This document shows positions 10,925 through 21,484 of a stretch of DNA of 64,000 nt, piece after piece. Source of the DNA: Undaria pinnatifida (Eukaryota > Sar > Phaeophyceae > Laminariales > Alariaceae); NCBI GenBank assembly GCA_012845835.1, contig JABAKD010000013.1:15504732-15568731 (forward strand), in the 5' to 3' direction. Numbering within the stretch: the stretch's first letter is position 1; the number at the start of each line of letters is the position of its first letter. The notes below the pieces were generated by a model. That model searched no databases, was not told the origin of the DNA, and saw nothing but the letters and a program-made list of their open reading frames with translations. A program made the position numbers and the translations under genes.

Positions 10925-11015
10925 GCCCAGCGATAGCTCAGCAGCGCAGCGCCGTGCGGTGATGTACGGCGCCGTACCTTGCCCTGCGGTGCTGTGCCGT
11001 GCTGCGCTGTGCTTT
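10925..11015. repeat. AGCGC/GCCGTGC low-complexity stretch
   Basis: Degenerate short GC-rich words (CAGCGCAGCGCCGTGCGGTG) resemble those at 8745-8880. No function can be read from it. Confidence 0.5.
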
Positions 11016-11397
11016 CTTTCGAATACACAGTAGTTAGCAGTACCGGTTATCATGCGATACCCGGTACCGACCGGTACCTGGTATGTACAAATGTATGTAT
11101 GCATATATATGCTCGTCTTTTTTTTCGCTGATTGCCCAGTCCTTGCTCACAGTCGTCCTTTTTCTTTTTTCGAAAATCACACCCAAACTGGCGGTCAGAA
11201 CGTGACATCGCTTAAAAGCACACACAATAAAGCACAGGGCAACCAGCTCTGCGTATAAAGAAGCTTTTGGCATTATCAAACAGCTAGATGCAACAAATCA
11301 TGGATCTGTTCTTTCTGCCACCTTCACGTTTAGTTGTTGTGTTCTTCCTTGCGCGAGCGTGGCGGGCCGCGTCAGCCGCCCGCGGGGCGGAGCCCTT
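11016..11397. other. Unassigned, with R1-like terminal word
   Basis: Nothing coding is seen. A GC-rich hairpin-forming patch around 11365-11402 ends in GGGGCGGAGCCCTTGTA, the same terminal word as R1, directly before a SINE-D copy. Confidence 0.45.
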
Positions 11398-11530
11398 GTA
11401 TCCGTGTACCACTTTTGGTTTGTTTTCATTTTTTCCCTGGTGTGTTCTTCCACTCCAGAGCGCCTGGAGCCTGTCCTGTGACCACGGACTTGATTACGCG
11501 AGCTAATGTGAGAACAACAACACCAACAAC
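11398..11530 (+). repeat. SINE-D-like dispersed repeat, copy 3
   Basis: It carries CACTCCAGAGCGCCTGGAGC, CTGTGACCACGGACT and GTGAGAACAACAACACC, followed by an AAC-rich tail. It lies outside an R1 copy, so this block can occur independently. Confidence 0.7.
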
Positions 11531-11863
11531 AACTGGGCTGCCGTTTAATGCCTGGTGTAGCCGGATTGCTCCGGCTGGTGCTGCTGCTGCTGCTGTGTTG
11601 TGTGCTGTACTCGGTTCTCGGGTAGGCGGGTAAAAGCTGGACTGTGAGATGTGAGATGCTACTTGCTGGCACAAAAGATGTTAGAAGACCGCGGTTTGAC
11701 TCCTTGATTGACCGACCTTGTTGAATAAATTATAGTATATTTAGGGCGAAATAGGCCTTGACGCGTCAAATCATTATATTCAACCGGTCGGTCAATTACT
11801 GCCGGGCTGTTCGTTGCCAATTTCGACAGTCCTGTGCCATGGGCTACTACCGTTACCGGCTAT

Positions 11864-12025
11864 GCAGGGGTCCCCCAGTAAGGCGGTGATGTACCAGAGC
11901 GAAACAACCGCCTTATTAGGGGCAGCAGCGTTATTCCTTCTGTATTATAAGGTGGGTCAAGCGATTTTGACCGCCTTATATAGGTATACCATCGTATTTA
12001 GACCGCCTTATTGGGGGACCCCTGC
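11864..12025. mobile_element. 162-bp MITE with 24-bp inverted repeats
   Basis: Terminal inverted repeats at 11864-11887 and 12002-12025 match at 23 of 24 positions (GCAGGGGTCCCCCAGTAAGG outer part). The word ACCGCCTTA or its complement occurs four times within the element. The flanking bases suggest a TA-type target but no clear longer duplication is visible. The element has no coding capacity. An open frame crossing it (11814-12401) is therefore not trusted. Confidence 0.8.
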
Positions 12026-12804
12026 GATATTACAAATCTTGCCGCGTTTCTCGAGTCACAGCCACAGCAGCTACGAACGTGCCATACCAGCTCCTGAAGC
12101 ACCCCTACTAGCGCTGAAGCTACCCACCATCACCAGCCACCAGAGTTCCTCTTTGGAGCACGAGGGAACTGTTGTTATTCCCCTGCTTGGGAGTCGTCAA
12201 GATTTTAAAGAATTCGGACCAGAGAATCGAGGGGTTTCCTTGAGTACGTACGTGATCGATATTCTGCCGGTCAAAACCATCGGGGCAGGCCATACCCGAG
12301 AATATACGTCGAGGGCGATCGATCGAGATCGCAAGAGCGAACAAATCGCCTCGCACGCGCCAGCACCAGCACCAGCCGCCCGTCTGCGGTGTACTGCATG
12401 AGGTGAGGGGGTGTACAAGACAATGACTTTTGACGGGATGTGGTGTCTGTACAACAGGAAATCTCTCCTACTCGCACTTGTACTTTGTACGGGTGCTCTG
12501 GTTGTTCTGGAACAAAAGGGCACAGAATTAAGTACTTGTACGTACGTACCATATTCGCTGCTGTACCTGGCACCAGGCAAAACCGCACGTCCGTCTCGTG
12601 TTCCTGTCCACCCACCACACAACAACACAACAGCCGACGTAAATCAGCCGGCGCAAGCACGATACTTATTTTGTACCTACTGTGCGGGGTTGAGAACTTG
12701 AACGGCGGTGGTATCACGCAGCACCTGGTACCTGGTGCCAGGTATCAGGGAGTGTGCATATGGTAAGGCACCCACCACGAGGCAGTTCGGTACGTAAACT
12801 ACTG
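12026..12804. other. Unassigned; weak open frame on plus strand
   Basis: The plus-strand frame continuing from the MITE to 12401 has no clear GC3 bias or domain. The rest holds a cluster of TACCTGGTACCTGGT-type words near 12725-12750. No gene is called. Confidence 0.4.
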
Positions 12805-13095
12805 TATATTATAAAAATTAAAGTACACTCCAGCTGTGAGATCGAATATTTTGTCGAAACTCATCTTTGCAAGCTGTGTGTGATACTCCGATCGCGCGTA
12901 TTACGGGTTGTGTGTCCTCATTAAGGATATAGGTCGGCGACTCCCCTTGCAACTACAGTGTAGCTATCAGGGTCAACAGGGTGATGTTTGGCAGTCGGTG
13001 CGCGGAAACTATAAAACCCGTTTTTGAGGGGGACAAAATCTGACAGCTGTGGAAGGAAATGCATCAGTTTATCAAATGAATCCTGTACGTCGAAT
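12805..13095 (-). repeat. SINE-C, long copy
   Basis: On the minus strand it ends in the family terminus TATAATATA and extends upstream through the core to a segment containing GACAAAATCTGACAGCTG and the GCGCGGAAACTATAAAACCC monomer-like sequence. It is nearly identical to 18765-19062, including the point where similarity stops. Confidence 0.85.
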
Positions 13096-13129
13096 AACCG
13101 GTGACGGGAGGGCGGAGTTTTTAAGGACG

Positions 13130-13560
13130 TGGGGGCCTGATTTTGATCAAAAGGGGGGCGGGAGGGGGGGAAGGGGGGAGGGACAGGTGGGGTAGCTCAA
13201 TTTGTGCATAGAAACTAAAAATCCTGCTTGTGGGGGACGGGGGGGGGAAGTGTGTGTGTGTGGGGGGGGGAGGGCTTTAGGTCGCATAGATGTAGGGGTT
13301 TGCTATACGCTTGGCGCTAGATCTAGGCGATGGTGCGGGTGGTGGGGAAGGAGGGGGCGTTGGGGACGGGGGTGGGTGGGAATTGCAGCAGCGGCATGGA
13401 CGGCTCTGAAACGATAACGAGGCGATATCCAGGGCGTGGAAGTGTTTATTACTCTGGCGGATTTTGATATTTGGTGGGGCGTTTGGGCAAGAGAGAGCGA
13501 GGAAAGAAAAAAAAAAAAGGATGGGGGGGGGGTAGGGGTTCAAGAGGTTTAGGTCACATA
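13130..13560. repeat. G-rich tracts and minisatellite
   Basis: Runs of six to nine G separated by short words, plus a GT run near 13251, could form G-quadruplexes on this strand. A degenerate copy of the monomer seen in poly-C form at 22970-23270 (TTTGTGCATAGAAACTAAAA) lies inside, so this is the upstream part of the long SINE-C version. Confidence 0.7.
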
Positions 13561-13650
13561 TATTATTAAAATAGACTCCAGCTATGAGATCAAGGATTTG
13601 GTCGAAACTCATCGTGGCACCATTGTGTGTAATACTCCGATCGCGCGTAT
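13561..13650 (-). repeat. SINE-C, short diverged copy
   Basis: Only the 3' part of the family is present (terminus, GTCGAAACTCAT, ACTCCGATCGCGCGTAT in plus reading). It is flanked by G-rich sequence. Confidence 0.7.
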
Positions 13651-13814
13651 GTGGGGAAGGAGGGGGCGTTGGAGGGGGGGAGGGGGGATGAATTGTATAT
13701 GTAGCATCCCCGTTGCTGTCTTTATGGCGTGGCCACACCAGAACAAAAATCAATGTATGAGCTGGGCCGGGCAAGAGGCCCTGATCGGGACAATGTCGCA
13801 ATATCATACCCTAT

Positions 13815-14042
13815 TTTTGGAGTTTGGATCTAACATTTTGACACGTGATTTGAAACAAGCTGAGCAACACATACAAACTCGGATGCAAAAAAAAAAAAAT
13901 GTCCTCCTACGGCCGGCCCAAAATTTCTGCTGAAGCTTGAGGCGGGGAAAAGTGCATCTTTTTTTTTTCGCATCTCACCTGCACTTTTTTTTTTAGCTTG
14001 ATTCAGATCACGTGTCAAAATTTCAGGTCCTAACTTCAAAAA
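13815..14042. repeat. Inverted duplication with shared peptide
   Basis: Two arms of about 80 bp face each other. Each contains ATTTTGACACGTGAT, a following CAAGCT and a poly-A run. Read outward-in, both arms encode a peptide with ILTRDLxQA followed by a lysine run (LEFGSNILTRDLKQA on plus, LKLGPEILTRDLNQA on minus). The shared peptide could be nucleotide conservation rather than protein selection. No splice or start context supports a gene. Confidence 0.6.
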
Positions 14043-14955
14043 TTGAGAGGCGCATGGCCAAGTTTCCACCGAATTGCCTCTGCATACAAATTTGCATATA
14101 TTTCAGGGATTCATCCATAACTTTCGAACGAAAGTGACCCATGAAATGAAACGCATATGTCCCTACTCCTCGTCCCAAGATGTACATGCCCAGGAAAACT
14201 GAGCCAATTCCATCCACGTTCTATTGCGACAAAAATTAGAAAAAGCAACACAAACAAATCATGACAAAAAAATGCTCAAATTAGGAGACGCGAGTGGCAA
14301 ACACTTTTTCCGGCACCGACTTGGCAGATTCTCAAGCTGGAGGGCTTAAACTGACCACCGTATCTAGCTGATTACGAGGATATGCTCAGTTTGCAGTGGG
14401 TCACTGTCGTTCAAAAGATATGCCCGACTGACGGATTGTGGGTTTCTTGGCCGGCCCAGCTTGTATTCGAAAGCTGTCTCGAGCTGTTGTCCATATGCAA
14501 GAAATAATTCACGAGGGGCGGAAGTCCGCCTCGCAAGTGGTTCTTAGTAGGATGCAGCTCACCCTTCATGCGACTCGCCGGCTATCCCACGGCGCTTCGC
14601 GCTTGGTGCACGTGATGTCTGCATGATCGGTGAAAAATTCACGTGCTCCGTTGTAGGGATGCAAGAGTTTATGGCCATGGCTATGGCTATGCATGAAATG
14701 AGTACACCCCCCACCCCCCCCCACCCCTCCGCTGACTCCCTCTCCCTCGGCAATGAATTACGAAGAAAGTGCAATCCGTTGAGTATGACACACTTGAACA
14801 AATTCTGCACGTCAATGAGACTGATATCGAAAAACTCTTGTAAGTGGGACTGAGAACTGACACTGACAAAGGAACCTCAGAAACGAGGCTCATAAAGCAT
14901 CAGAGGAACGAGACTGATACATGTCATGTGGTATAATACAATAGGCATATGGCTT
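14043..14955. other. Unassigned sequence
   Basis: No repeat match, and no supported gene. A C-rich run near 14705-14730 and an ATGGC-rich patch at 14670-14695 are the only low-complexity items. Confidence 0.5.
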
Positions 14956-14959
14956 TCAT

Positions 14960-16183
14960 CCCTGCGTTTCCCGAGCCCCAACCCCATTGGCCGAGGGTTC
15001 CCCCCCGCCCTTCCTCGGCCAACCAGGGGGCGAGGCGCGCGCGGCGGGAGTTTCCCCTTGAGACAATCCCCCCCAGTCCCGCCGCACCCGGGGAGGGTTG
15101 GGTCCCATCCCCGGTTCAGAAATCCTTCCATATGTCTATAAATCCGACATCCCGGGGACGAAAATCGAGATTTCCCGCGTCGACACCGCCCCGCACGGTG
15201 TGGAAACCCTAATTCCACGGGCCGATCGCTGATTGGCTGAGGTGCGTAGAGCGAGGGCAACCCGGAAAGGATAGGGCCCCGTCCCCGGTTCAGATGTCCT
15301 TCCATACCTCTACAACTCCGGCACCCCGGACGCAAAAATCGACTTCTTCCGGGTCGACACCTCCCCGCACGGTGTGGAAACCTCAATCCCACGGGCCGAT
15401 CGCTGATTGGCTGGGGCGTGTAGAGTGAAGGCAACCCGGGGAGGATAGGGCCCCATCCTCGGTTCAGACATCCTTCCATGTCCCTACAACTCCGACACCC
15501 CCGGGACGAAAATCAAGTTCTCCCGGGTCGACAACGCCCCGCAAGGTGTGTAAACCCCAATCCCACGGGTCGGTCGCTGATTGGTGGGGGCGCGAAGAGC
15601 GAGGGAAACCCGTGGAGGATATGGCCCCACCCCCGGTTCAGAAATCCCACCGTATCACTACAACTCCGACACCCCGCGGCGGAAAACGGTAGTCGCCCGG
15701 GTCGGCAGCGCTCCGCGCGATGTGGAAACCCCAATCACGTTGGCCGATCGCTGATTGGCTGGAGCGCGTAGAGTCAGCGCCACGCGGAAAGGATAGGACT
15801 CCATGCCCGGATCATAAATCCCTCCGTATCTTCAATCAGGGGGCGAGGCGCGCGCGGCGGGAGTGTCCCGCTGCACCTAGGAAGGATTGGGCCCCATCCC
15901 CGGTTCAGGCATCCTTCCATATATTTACAATTCCGACACACCGGCGACGAAAATCGAGTTCTCCCTGGTCGACACCGCCCCGCACGGATGTAGAAACCCC
16001 AATCCCACAGGCCAATCGCTGATTGGCTAGGACGCGTAGAGCAAGGGCAACACGGGGAGGATAGGTCCCCATCCCCGGTTCAGAAATCCGTTCATATATC
16101 TACATATCTGACGCCCCGGGGACAAAAATCGAGTTCTCCCGGGTCGACACTGGCCCGCAAGGTGTAGAAACTCCAACCCCACG
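14960..16183 (-). repeat. 174-bp satellite, reverse array
   Basis: The landmark CCCCGGTTCAG recurs with GGTT at 15113, 15287, 15461 and 15635 (and as GGATCA at 15809), exactly 174 bp apart, then at 15902 and 16077. 174 is 58 codons, so a minus-strand frame stays open across several units (14877-15479). Its repeating peptide includes LNRGWGPILPG and SDRPVGLRFPHRAGRC. The array has partial units carrying a GGGGCGAGGCGCGCGCGGCG insert (15040 and 15840 areas). Confidence 0.9.
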
Positions 16184-16923
16184 TGTGAGGAAAAGGAGTG
16201 TTCGCAGACTCGCTTGTTGATGCAGATGTGTCCTGGTTGCTGGTGTTCGTGGTGTCAGCAGTGGCTCGCGATCAAGGAGGATTATCTTGTATTAGTGTCC
16301 CTGCAGCAAATGGTTGAGAGCAGGGGAATGACGACTGATCCGATGTGGCTCGTTTTCCTTGCTCATTTTGCTCCAAAATGCTACCTAACTCTTCCAATTT
16401 CCAACAAACACAACAGTACTTCAACAGTACCTGCAGGAAAATCAGGCTCTCCTCAGGTAACTGCTATTTAACGTAAACCTAGACTATCTCCTTTAGGAAA
16501 GACTCACTTCTCCTCATACTTCCCGTGGCTCCTCTGTCCTAGCTCTGTCTAGCCTTGCCACTTTCGACTCCAACTGACACTTGTCTTTTCCTGTCTTTGA
16601 GATCATCCTATTTCTCTGTGCAATAACTCATAAAAATATCACCACACTACTGCGTTTTAGTGTACAATTTCCCATTGGTTCCTCTCAGTTCATTATTCAT
16701 CTCTTCCTGCCTTATTTCGGTAAAACCTGGGACTTTTTATGAACTAAATTCCGTCATGGAACAACCGAACAAAGAGGATAAACGGAATTCTTGCTCATGA
16801 AGAATTTGCAATTTTCCTTATCAAACATCCGATTCTTTCTCATTGAAATCTTCTGTCTCCAATTTAATTACAAATGAACTCATTTCCCATACTAATTCCT
16901 AGTAATGTCCCAATCTCATCACA
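16184..16923. mobile_element. Putative 740-bp solo LTR in satellite
   Basis: The insert begins TGTGAGGAAAAGG and ends TCTCATCACA, and is flanked by CACG at 16180-16183 and 16924-16927. TG...CA ends with a 4-bp duplication fit a solo LTR. The same 4-bp duplication length is seen for the mini-LTR elements in this window. No internal direct repeat, inverted repeat or protein frame was found. It could instead be an unrelated DNA insertion. Confidence 0.55.
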
Positions 16924-17108
16924 CACGAGCCGACCGCTGATTGGCTGGGGGGCGTAGACGCGTAGAGCGAGGGGCACCCGGGGAGGGTGGGACCCCATCC
17001 CCGATTCAGAAATCCCTCAGTGTACTACGACTCCGACACCCCGGGGATGAAAACGGGAGTCCCCCGGGTCGGCACCAACCCGCACGATGTGGAAACCCCA
17101 ATCACGTT
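16924..17108 (-). repeat. 174-bp satellite, single unit between insertions
   Basis: One unit (GCTGATTGGCTGGGGGGCGT through CACGATGTGGAAACCCCAAT) lies between the putative solo LTR and the mini-LTR element. Confidence 0.85.
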
Positions 17109-17531
17109 TGTAAGGAAATAGACTAAAAATGTTGCACAACAAATGCTACTCGAGCTATTTCCTTCTGAATAAACTCGTTTTTCCACCACATTCTCCCCCT
17201 CTAAACCTGACATATTTCCCAGATTATGTCAGGAACCCCGATGCGATACCCAGTATCCAATGCGACATTTTCGGTATTGGAGTGACTTGCAATGATCCTA
17301 TACATTGCTCTTATCGTTGTTTTTAAGTGGTTGAGCTTTACAGGTTCTTAAACGTGAGAAAATCCCTTTTTTTCTTTTCCTGGGAAAGACGGTCAAAATC
17401 GAACCAGCGACCTCACTGTCCATAATCTCACGTCCTGCCGTCGACGCCATTGTGAGGAAGTCGTAGACTAAAAATGTTGCACAACAAATGCTACTCGAGT
17501 TTCTTCCTTCTAAACTCGTTTTTCCACCACA
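17109..17531 (-). mobile_element. TRIM-2: 423-bp miniature LTR retrotransposon
   Basis: Two direct repeats, 17109-17190 and 17451-17531, start TGT(A/G)AGGAA, end CCACCACA and share a core with GACTAAAAATGTTGCACAAC. CGTT is duplicated at 17105-17108 and 17532-17535. Read on the minus strand, the first bases after the 5' LTR are ATGGCGTCGACGGCAGGACG, a plausible tRNA primer-binding site. The last bases before the 3' LTR are the purine tract TTTAGAGGGGGAGAA. With no coding capacity it fits a TRIM that relies on enzymes from an autonomous relative. Confidence 0.85.
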
Positions 17532-17590
17532 CGTTGGCCGATCGCTGATTGACTGGAGCGCGTAGAGCCAGCAACACCTGGAGAGGATCC
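17532..17590 (-). repeat. 174-bp satellite, terminal fragment
   Basis: CGTTGGCCGATCGCTGATTG resumes the satellite after TRIM-2 and ends near 17590, where unrelated sequence begins. Confidence 0.75.
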
Positions 17591-17614
17591 CGCACACCCT
17601 GGACAAGAGGTTCC

Positions 17615-18764
17615 AGGTCAATAGGCAATCGATAGGATCCTATTCCATTGGGAGACCTATTGTTGTCGCGATAGGTATCGATGGGTACTTTTCGTAGCCT
17701 ATTGGGGCGGCAATGTATCGATTGGCATCTTTAAGTATCTACTGTTTGGCCAATAGCCTATTGTACCTACTTTTCTGAACAAATTGATACAACAAGTAGG
17801 TATCGATAGACATTTTCAGGACGGTATTGTTTGGGCGATAGGATATTGGCGCTGAGAGACAGAACCTATGGGTTTGTCCGATAGGTACAGTTGTATCGAT
17901 ATACCTTTCACCAATCCTATTGATTCGGAAAATAGGTATCAATAGACAATAGACCTTCCACCATTCTATTGTTTTGGACGATAGGCATCGACAGACCTTT
18001 CACATTTCATCGTTTCGGATGATAGGTATCGGTACGTAGATCTTTCGACATTTTATTGTTTCAGTATTGGAGAACAAAGGCGCTCGAAGAGAGCCCGTCT
18101 AGGTACAATCAATTATAATTCGCCATTCATCATCCACGCCGCACGTCCCTCCAGCCCAGCGGAGAATGCCCGAAAACGGCGCTGTCTATCCATGTTGTGC
18201 CCTAAAAAGCTCAAGGTGGATGGTCTCAACAACAAGGTAGTGATGACTACTTATATGTGTTCGATGCGAAGCTCAAGCCTGCAGTGCTTTAGAGCGATCT
18301 GTTCGTGAGCCGTCGAGTTCCTTCCTATACCATGGTTAATACCCTATCGAATAGGCTTTTGAGCCAACAATAGGTCGGCAACAGTGAGGATCGGTACCTA
18401 TCGCGGGGCATAATAGCTCGGCTTCGAGGTCTATCGATAGGTATTGTAAGCAACAATAGGGTTAGGGCAGTCGGCACAATAGCCTATTGTGCGACCGATA
18501 TGCTTGCGAAGGTGTATATCGATACATATCTTGGGCACCAACGAAATGTGAAAATGACTCCCAACAGGCTATAGTTCTATCAATACCTTTTTATCGCCAC
18601 CAGTCAATAACTATTGGTTAAAGTGATAGGTGTGCGATGATATCGGTCGATACCTATTGCTCAATGTAATAGGTTTGCAAGGGTATCGATCGATGCCTAT
18701 TGCCCAATATAATACTGGTAGGTTCTCAAGGGTATCGATCGATACCTACTGACAATTTAATATA
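17615..18764. repeat. Degenerate CCTATTG/ATAGGTATCGATA repeats
   Basis: Imperfect units of roughly 45-60 bp combine CCTATTG, GATAGGTATCGATAG and ACCTTTCAC words, many forming small palindromes such as GGTATCGATCGATACC. The part from about 18065 to 18340 lacks the pattern and shows nothing recognisable. The repeat resumes at 20285-21008 after younger insertions, and short pieces recur near 25040-25090. Confidence 0.75.
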
Positions 18765-19062
18765 TATATTATAAAAATAAAAATACACTCCAGCTGTGAG
18801 ATCGAATATTTTGTCGAAACTCATCTTTGCAAGCTGTGTGTGATACTCCGATCGCGCGTATTACGGGTTGTGTGTCCTCATTAAGGATATAGGTCGGCGA
18901 CTCCCCTTGCAACTACAGTGTAGCTATCAGGGTCAACAGGGTGATGTTAGGCAGTCTGTGCGCGGAAGCTGTAAAACCCGTTTTTGAGGGGGACAAAATC
19001 TGACAGCTGTGGAAGGAAATGCATCCGTTTATCAAATGAATCCTGTAGGTCGAATAACCGGT
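18765..19062 (-). repeat. SINE-C, long copy in TATCGATA repeats
   Basis: It is nearly identical to 12805-13095. It lies within the degenerate repeats and directly beside SINE-A at 19080, indicating nested insertion. Confidence 0.85.
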
Positions 19063-19079
19063 GAAGTATTTGTTCGCAC

Positions 19080-19348
19080 ACTTCTACTTTCCAGCTTCTG
19101 GACAAGCCGTGGTCACAGGTGTCGTCCCTTCTCCCCCCCGGTTTTTGCCTTCAATTTTTATCGCGCATAGGGTTCAGCAATCCCACTGCTCGTCGATTTT
19201 TTATCGAGTGTTGCTAACTCACGCTCTCGCGCTTTCCGCAAGTCAATTTGTGCACAAGAAAAAGTCCCAACGAAACTGGGCGGGGCTCGAACTCACGAAA
19301 CTGACCTATACCAGGCTCGAGGATAACCTGATGCGCCAGCGGGGCGAC
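19080..19348 (-). repeat. SINE-A, copy 3
   Basis: The reverse-oriented element runs from CTTCTACTTTCCAGCTTCTG (its 3' end) to GATGCGCCAGCGGGGCGACC (its tRNA-like head). The plus-strand GLELTKLTYTRLE peptide is tRNA-head translation, not a gene. Confidence 0.85.
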
Positions 19349-19414
19349 CTTATATGCAAGGGTTTCGATCGATACCTACTGCTTATAAATGTATACCCTC
19401 GTACTGCTTAGAAC

Positions 19415-20172
19415 ATACCGTAAACGACACAAGATAACACACCCCCGGTGATACATTTGAGCGCTTGAAAATATTATCACCGGGTGTGGTATCCTGTGGG
19501 GAGTGTAGTATCTTGTGTAGCCCCGGTGATAGAGTGCTGGTCGCGGCGGCCCCCAGGGGGTGTGATAAACCAGGGGGTGTGATAGCACGTCCGACCACCC
19601 ACAGGGTACGTTTGGGGGTGTGATAAATGTGGGGGTGTGATAAACCAGGGGGTGTGATAGCACGTCGGAACACCCACAGGGTGTGTTTGTGGGTGTGATA
19701 AATGAGGGGGTGTGATAAACCAGGGGGTGTCATAACCTCCGAACACCCACAGGTCGTGCTTGGGGGGGGATACCGAAACACTCCTTGTAGAGTTAAGCCG
19801 CTGCTGCCGCACACTTGAAGGGGTGCGGTATTGCGGGGGGGTGATACCTGTCCGAACGCCGCACACACAGTAGGTTCTTGCGGGGACAAAACTCCTGAGC
19901 ACATTACCTCGACGATGACTGACCCCCCTCAAAGGTGTGGTGTTGTGTGCCCACGGGGCAGATGTTCTATAACCCCGGTGGTAGAAAGGAGGGGCCCTGT
20001 GAATGTACGCGGCGTAACTAAAATTATCACCGGGGTGTGTTATGTTGTGTAGCCCCGGTGGTAAATCGATGGTTGCAAAAATGCGCCCAAAATTATCACC
20101 GGGGTGTCGTATTCTGTGGTGGGTGTGGTATCTTACGTGGGTGTGTTATCTTGTGTAGTTTACGGTATCTAT
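19415..20172. mobile_element. TIR transposon with TATCACC repeats, copy 1
   Basis: The ends form inverted repeats of about 33 bp (19415-19448 against 20139-20172), starting TACCGTAAAC and containing ACACAAGATAACACACCC. Flanking TA bases are compatible with a TA target. Inside are many copies of TATCACCGGGG or TATCACACCCCC in both orientations and a tandem block with a period near 75 bp at 19555-19745. No protein is encoded. The repeated internal words may be transposase-binding sites. A related element lies at 40414-41589. Confidence 0.7.
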
Positions 20173-20284
20173 ACGTGCCGTATACCCCAGGCCATTGCTC
20201 CAATGAATACCTTGGACCAATGATAGCAATAATATGTACCTTGGCCTACTTCTTGCCTTTTGTTTCAAAACAGCAGCTTTACGA

Positions 20285-21008
20285 CAATAACTGGTATTGA
20301 AATACGTTTAATTAATCGATAGGCTTGTGAGGATTTCAATCGATATGTAAGGAAAGGAAGCAGTAGATTAAAGAAGCTGTTGGGAAAGGAAATGGGGAGA
20401 TTGTTGGCAGAAGATACCACCGCTTTATGGAGGGATTATTCGACTTCATTGATACTACTGCTTTATGGAAGGATATTCGATCTACATCGGAACAGCATCT
20501 ACGCTATATTGTCGGAGGACAAATAATAACAAGACGGACGTATCGATGTTCAATTAATCGATATTCGATACACCAGCTTGTGGACAGACCAACAGGCGTA
20601 CTCAATACGTGGTAAATAACTGTGCAGGGCTGTATACCTACTGCTCATTACAGTAGATATCGATCGACCGTTTCACATACCTCTTGGGCAAACAATATGT
20701 ATCGATCGACACTTTCACGTACTTATTGGTCACAGTAATAGGTATCGATCTACGGTGCGACATAACTATTGTAAGAACAAATGTGCCGATTTATCATAAC
20801 CTATTGGTCGAAGAAATAGGTATCGATAGACAGATTAACACACCTATCTTAAGAACAATAGCCTATTGTACCAATTTCTCTGGACCTATTGGTCCAAGCA
20901 ATGGGTATCGATCGACAAATTCGCATACCTATCGAACGTGTGAATAGGTATCGATATGCAATACCCCAACCTATTGGCATTCAGTAGGCATCATCAATAG
21001 GCTATTGT
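20285..21008. repeat. Degenerate ATAGGTATCGATA repeats, second block
   Basis: It continues the pattern of 17615-18764, with AATAGGTATCGATCGACA and ACCTATTGG words every 45-60 bp. No gene is seen. Confidence 0.7.
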
Positions 21009-21009
21009 C

Positions 21010-21206
21010 CGAGGTGTGGAGGATAGGACCCCATCCACGGATCATAAATCCCTCGGTATCTCTACCACTCCAACACCCCGTGAACGAAAACGATGTTTTC
21101 CTGGATCGACACCGCCACGCACGGTGTGGAAATCCCACCGCCGCTGGCCGATCGCTGATTGGTTACGGCTCGTACATAGAGCCAGTGCAACCCGGGGAGG
21201 ATAAGG
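21010..21206 (-). repeat. 174-bp satellite, isolated unit
   Basis: The block (GGAGGATAGGACCCCATCCA through GCAACCCGGGGAGGATA) is just over one reverse-oriented unit, separated from the main array. Confidence 0.8.
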
Positions 21207-21484
21207 GGGAAGCAGTACACAACACCATTAATACACCAATACGAAGCCTGCGCTTCCAGTTGACCGGGAAACGACCCAAACAGCAGCAGCACAGGCAGGC
21301 ACCACAGCGACAGCACGTCTTTCGCACCTCTTCTTGTACTGCTCTAGCGAGTGTGGCACGAAAGCGGCGATCCCCTGATACGATACCGTGACGAATGCAA
21401 CCGTTTCCGTGGATACACTCCACGACCTTTGCTTGGCGCAGCCCAATAAGAAAAAATAATGCGCGCGGACCGATTTTGCGCTTG

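Noticed and set aside
11814-12401. 195-codon plus-strand ORF
   Set aside because: It starts upstream of and reads through a MITE, and the remainder has no codon bias or domain.
14877-15479. A 200-residue repeat protein on the minus strand
   Set aside because: It is open because the satellite period is 58 codons. Units elsewhere have shifts and stops. Kept as a finding, not as a gene.
16184-16923. Inverted-repeat DNA transposon in the satellite
   Set aside because: The ends share only TGTG and no longer inverted repeat. TG...CA ends with a 4-bp duplication fit a solo LTR better.
19555-19745. CRISPR-like direct repeats
   Set aside because: The spacers are themselves repeated and the array lies inside a TIR transposon in a eukaryotic context.
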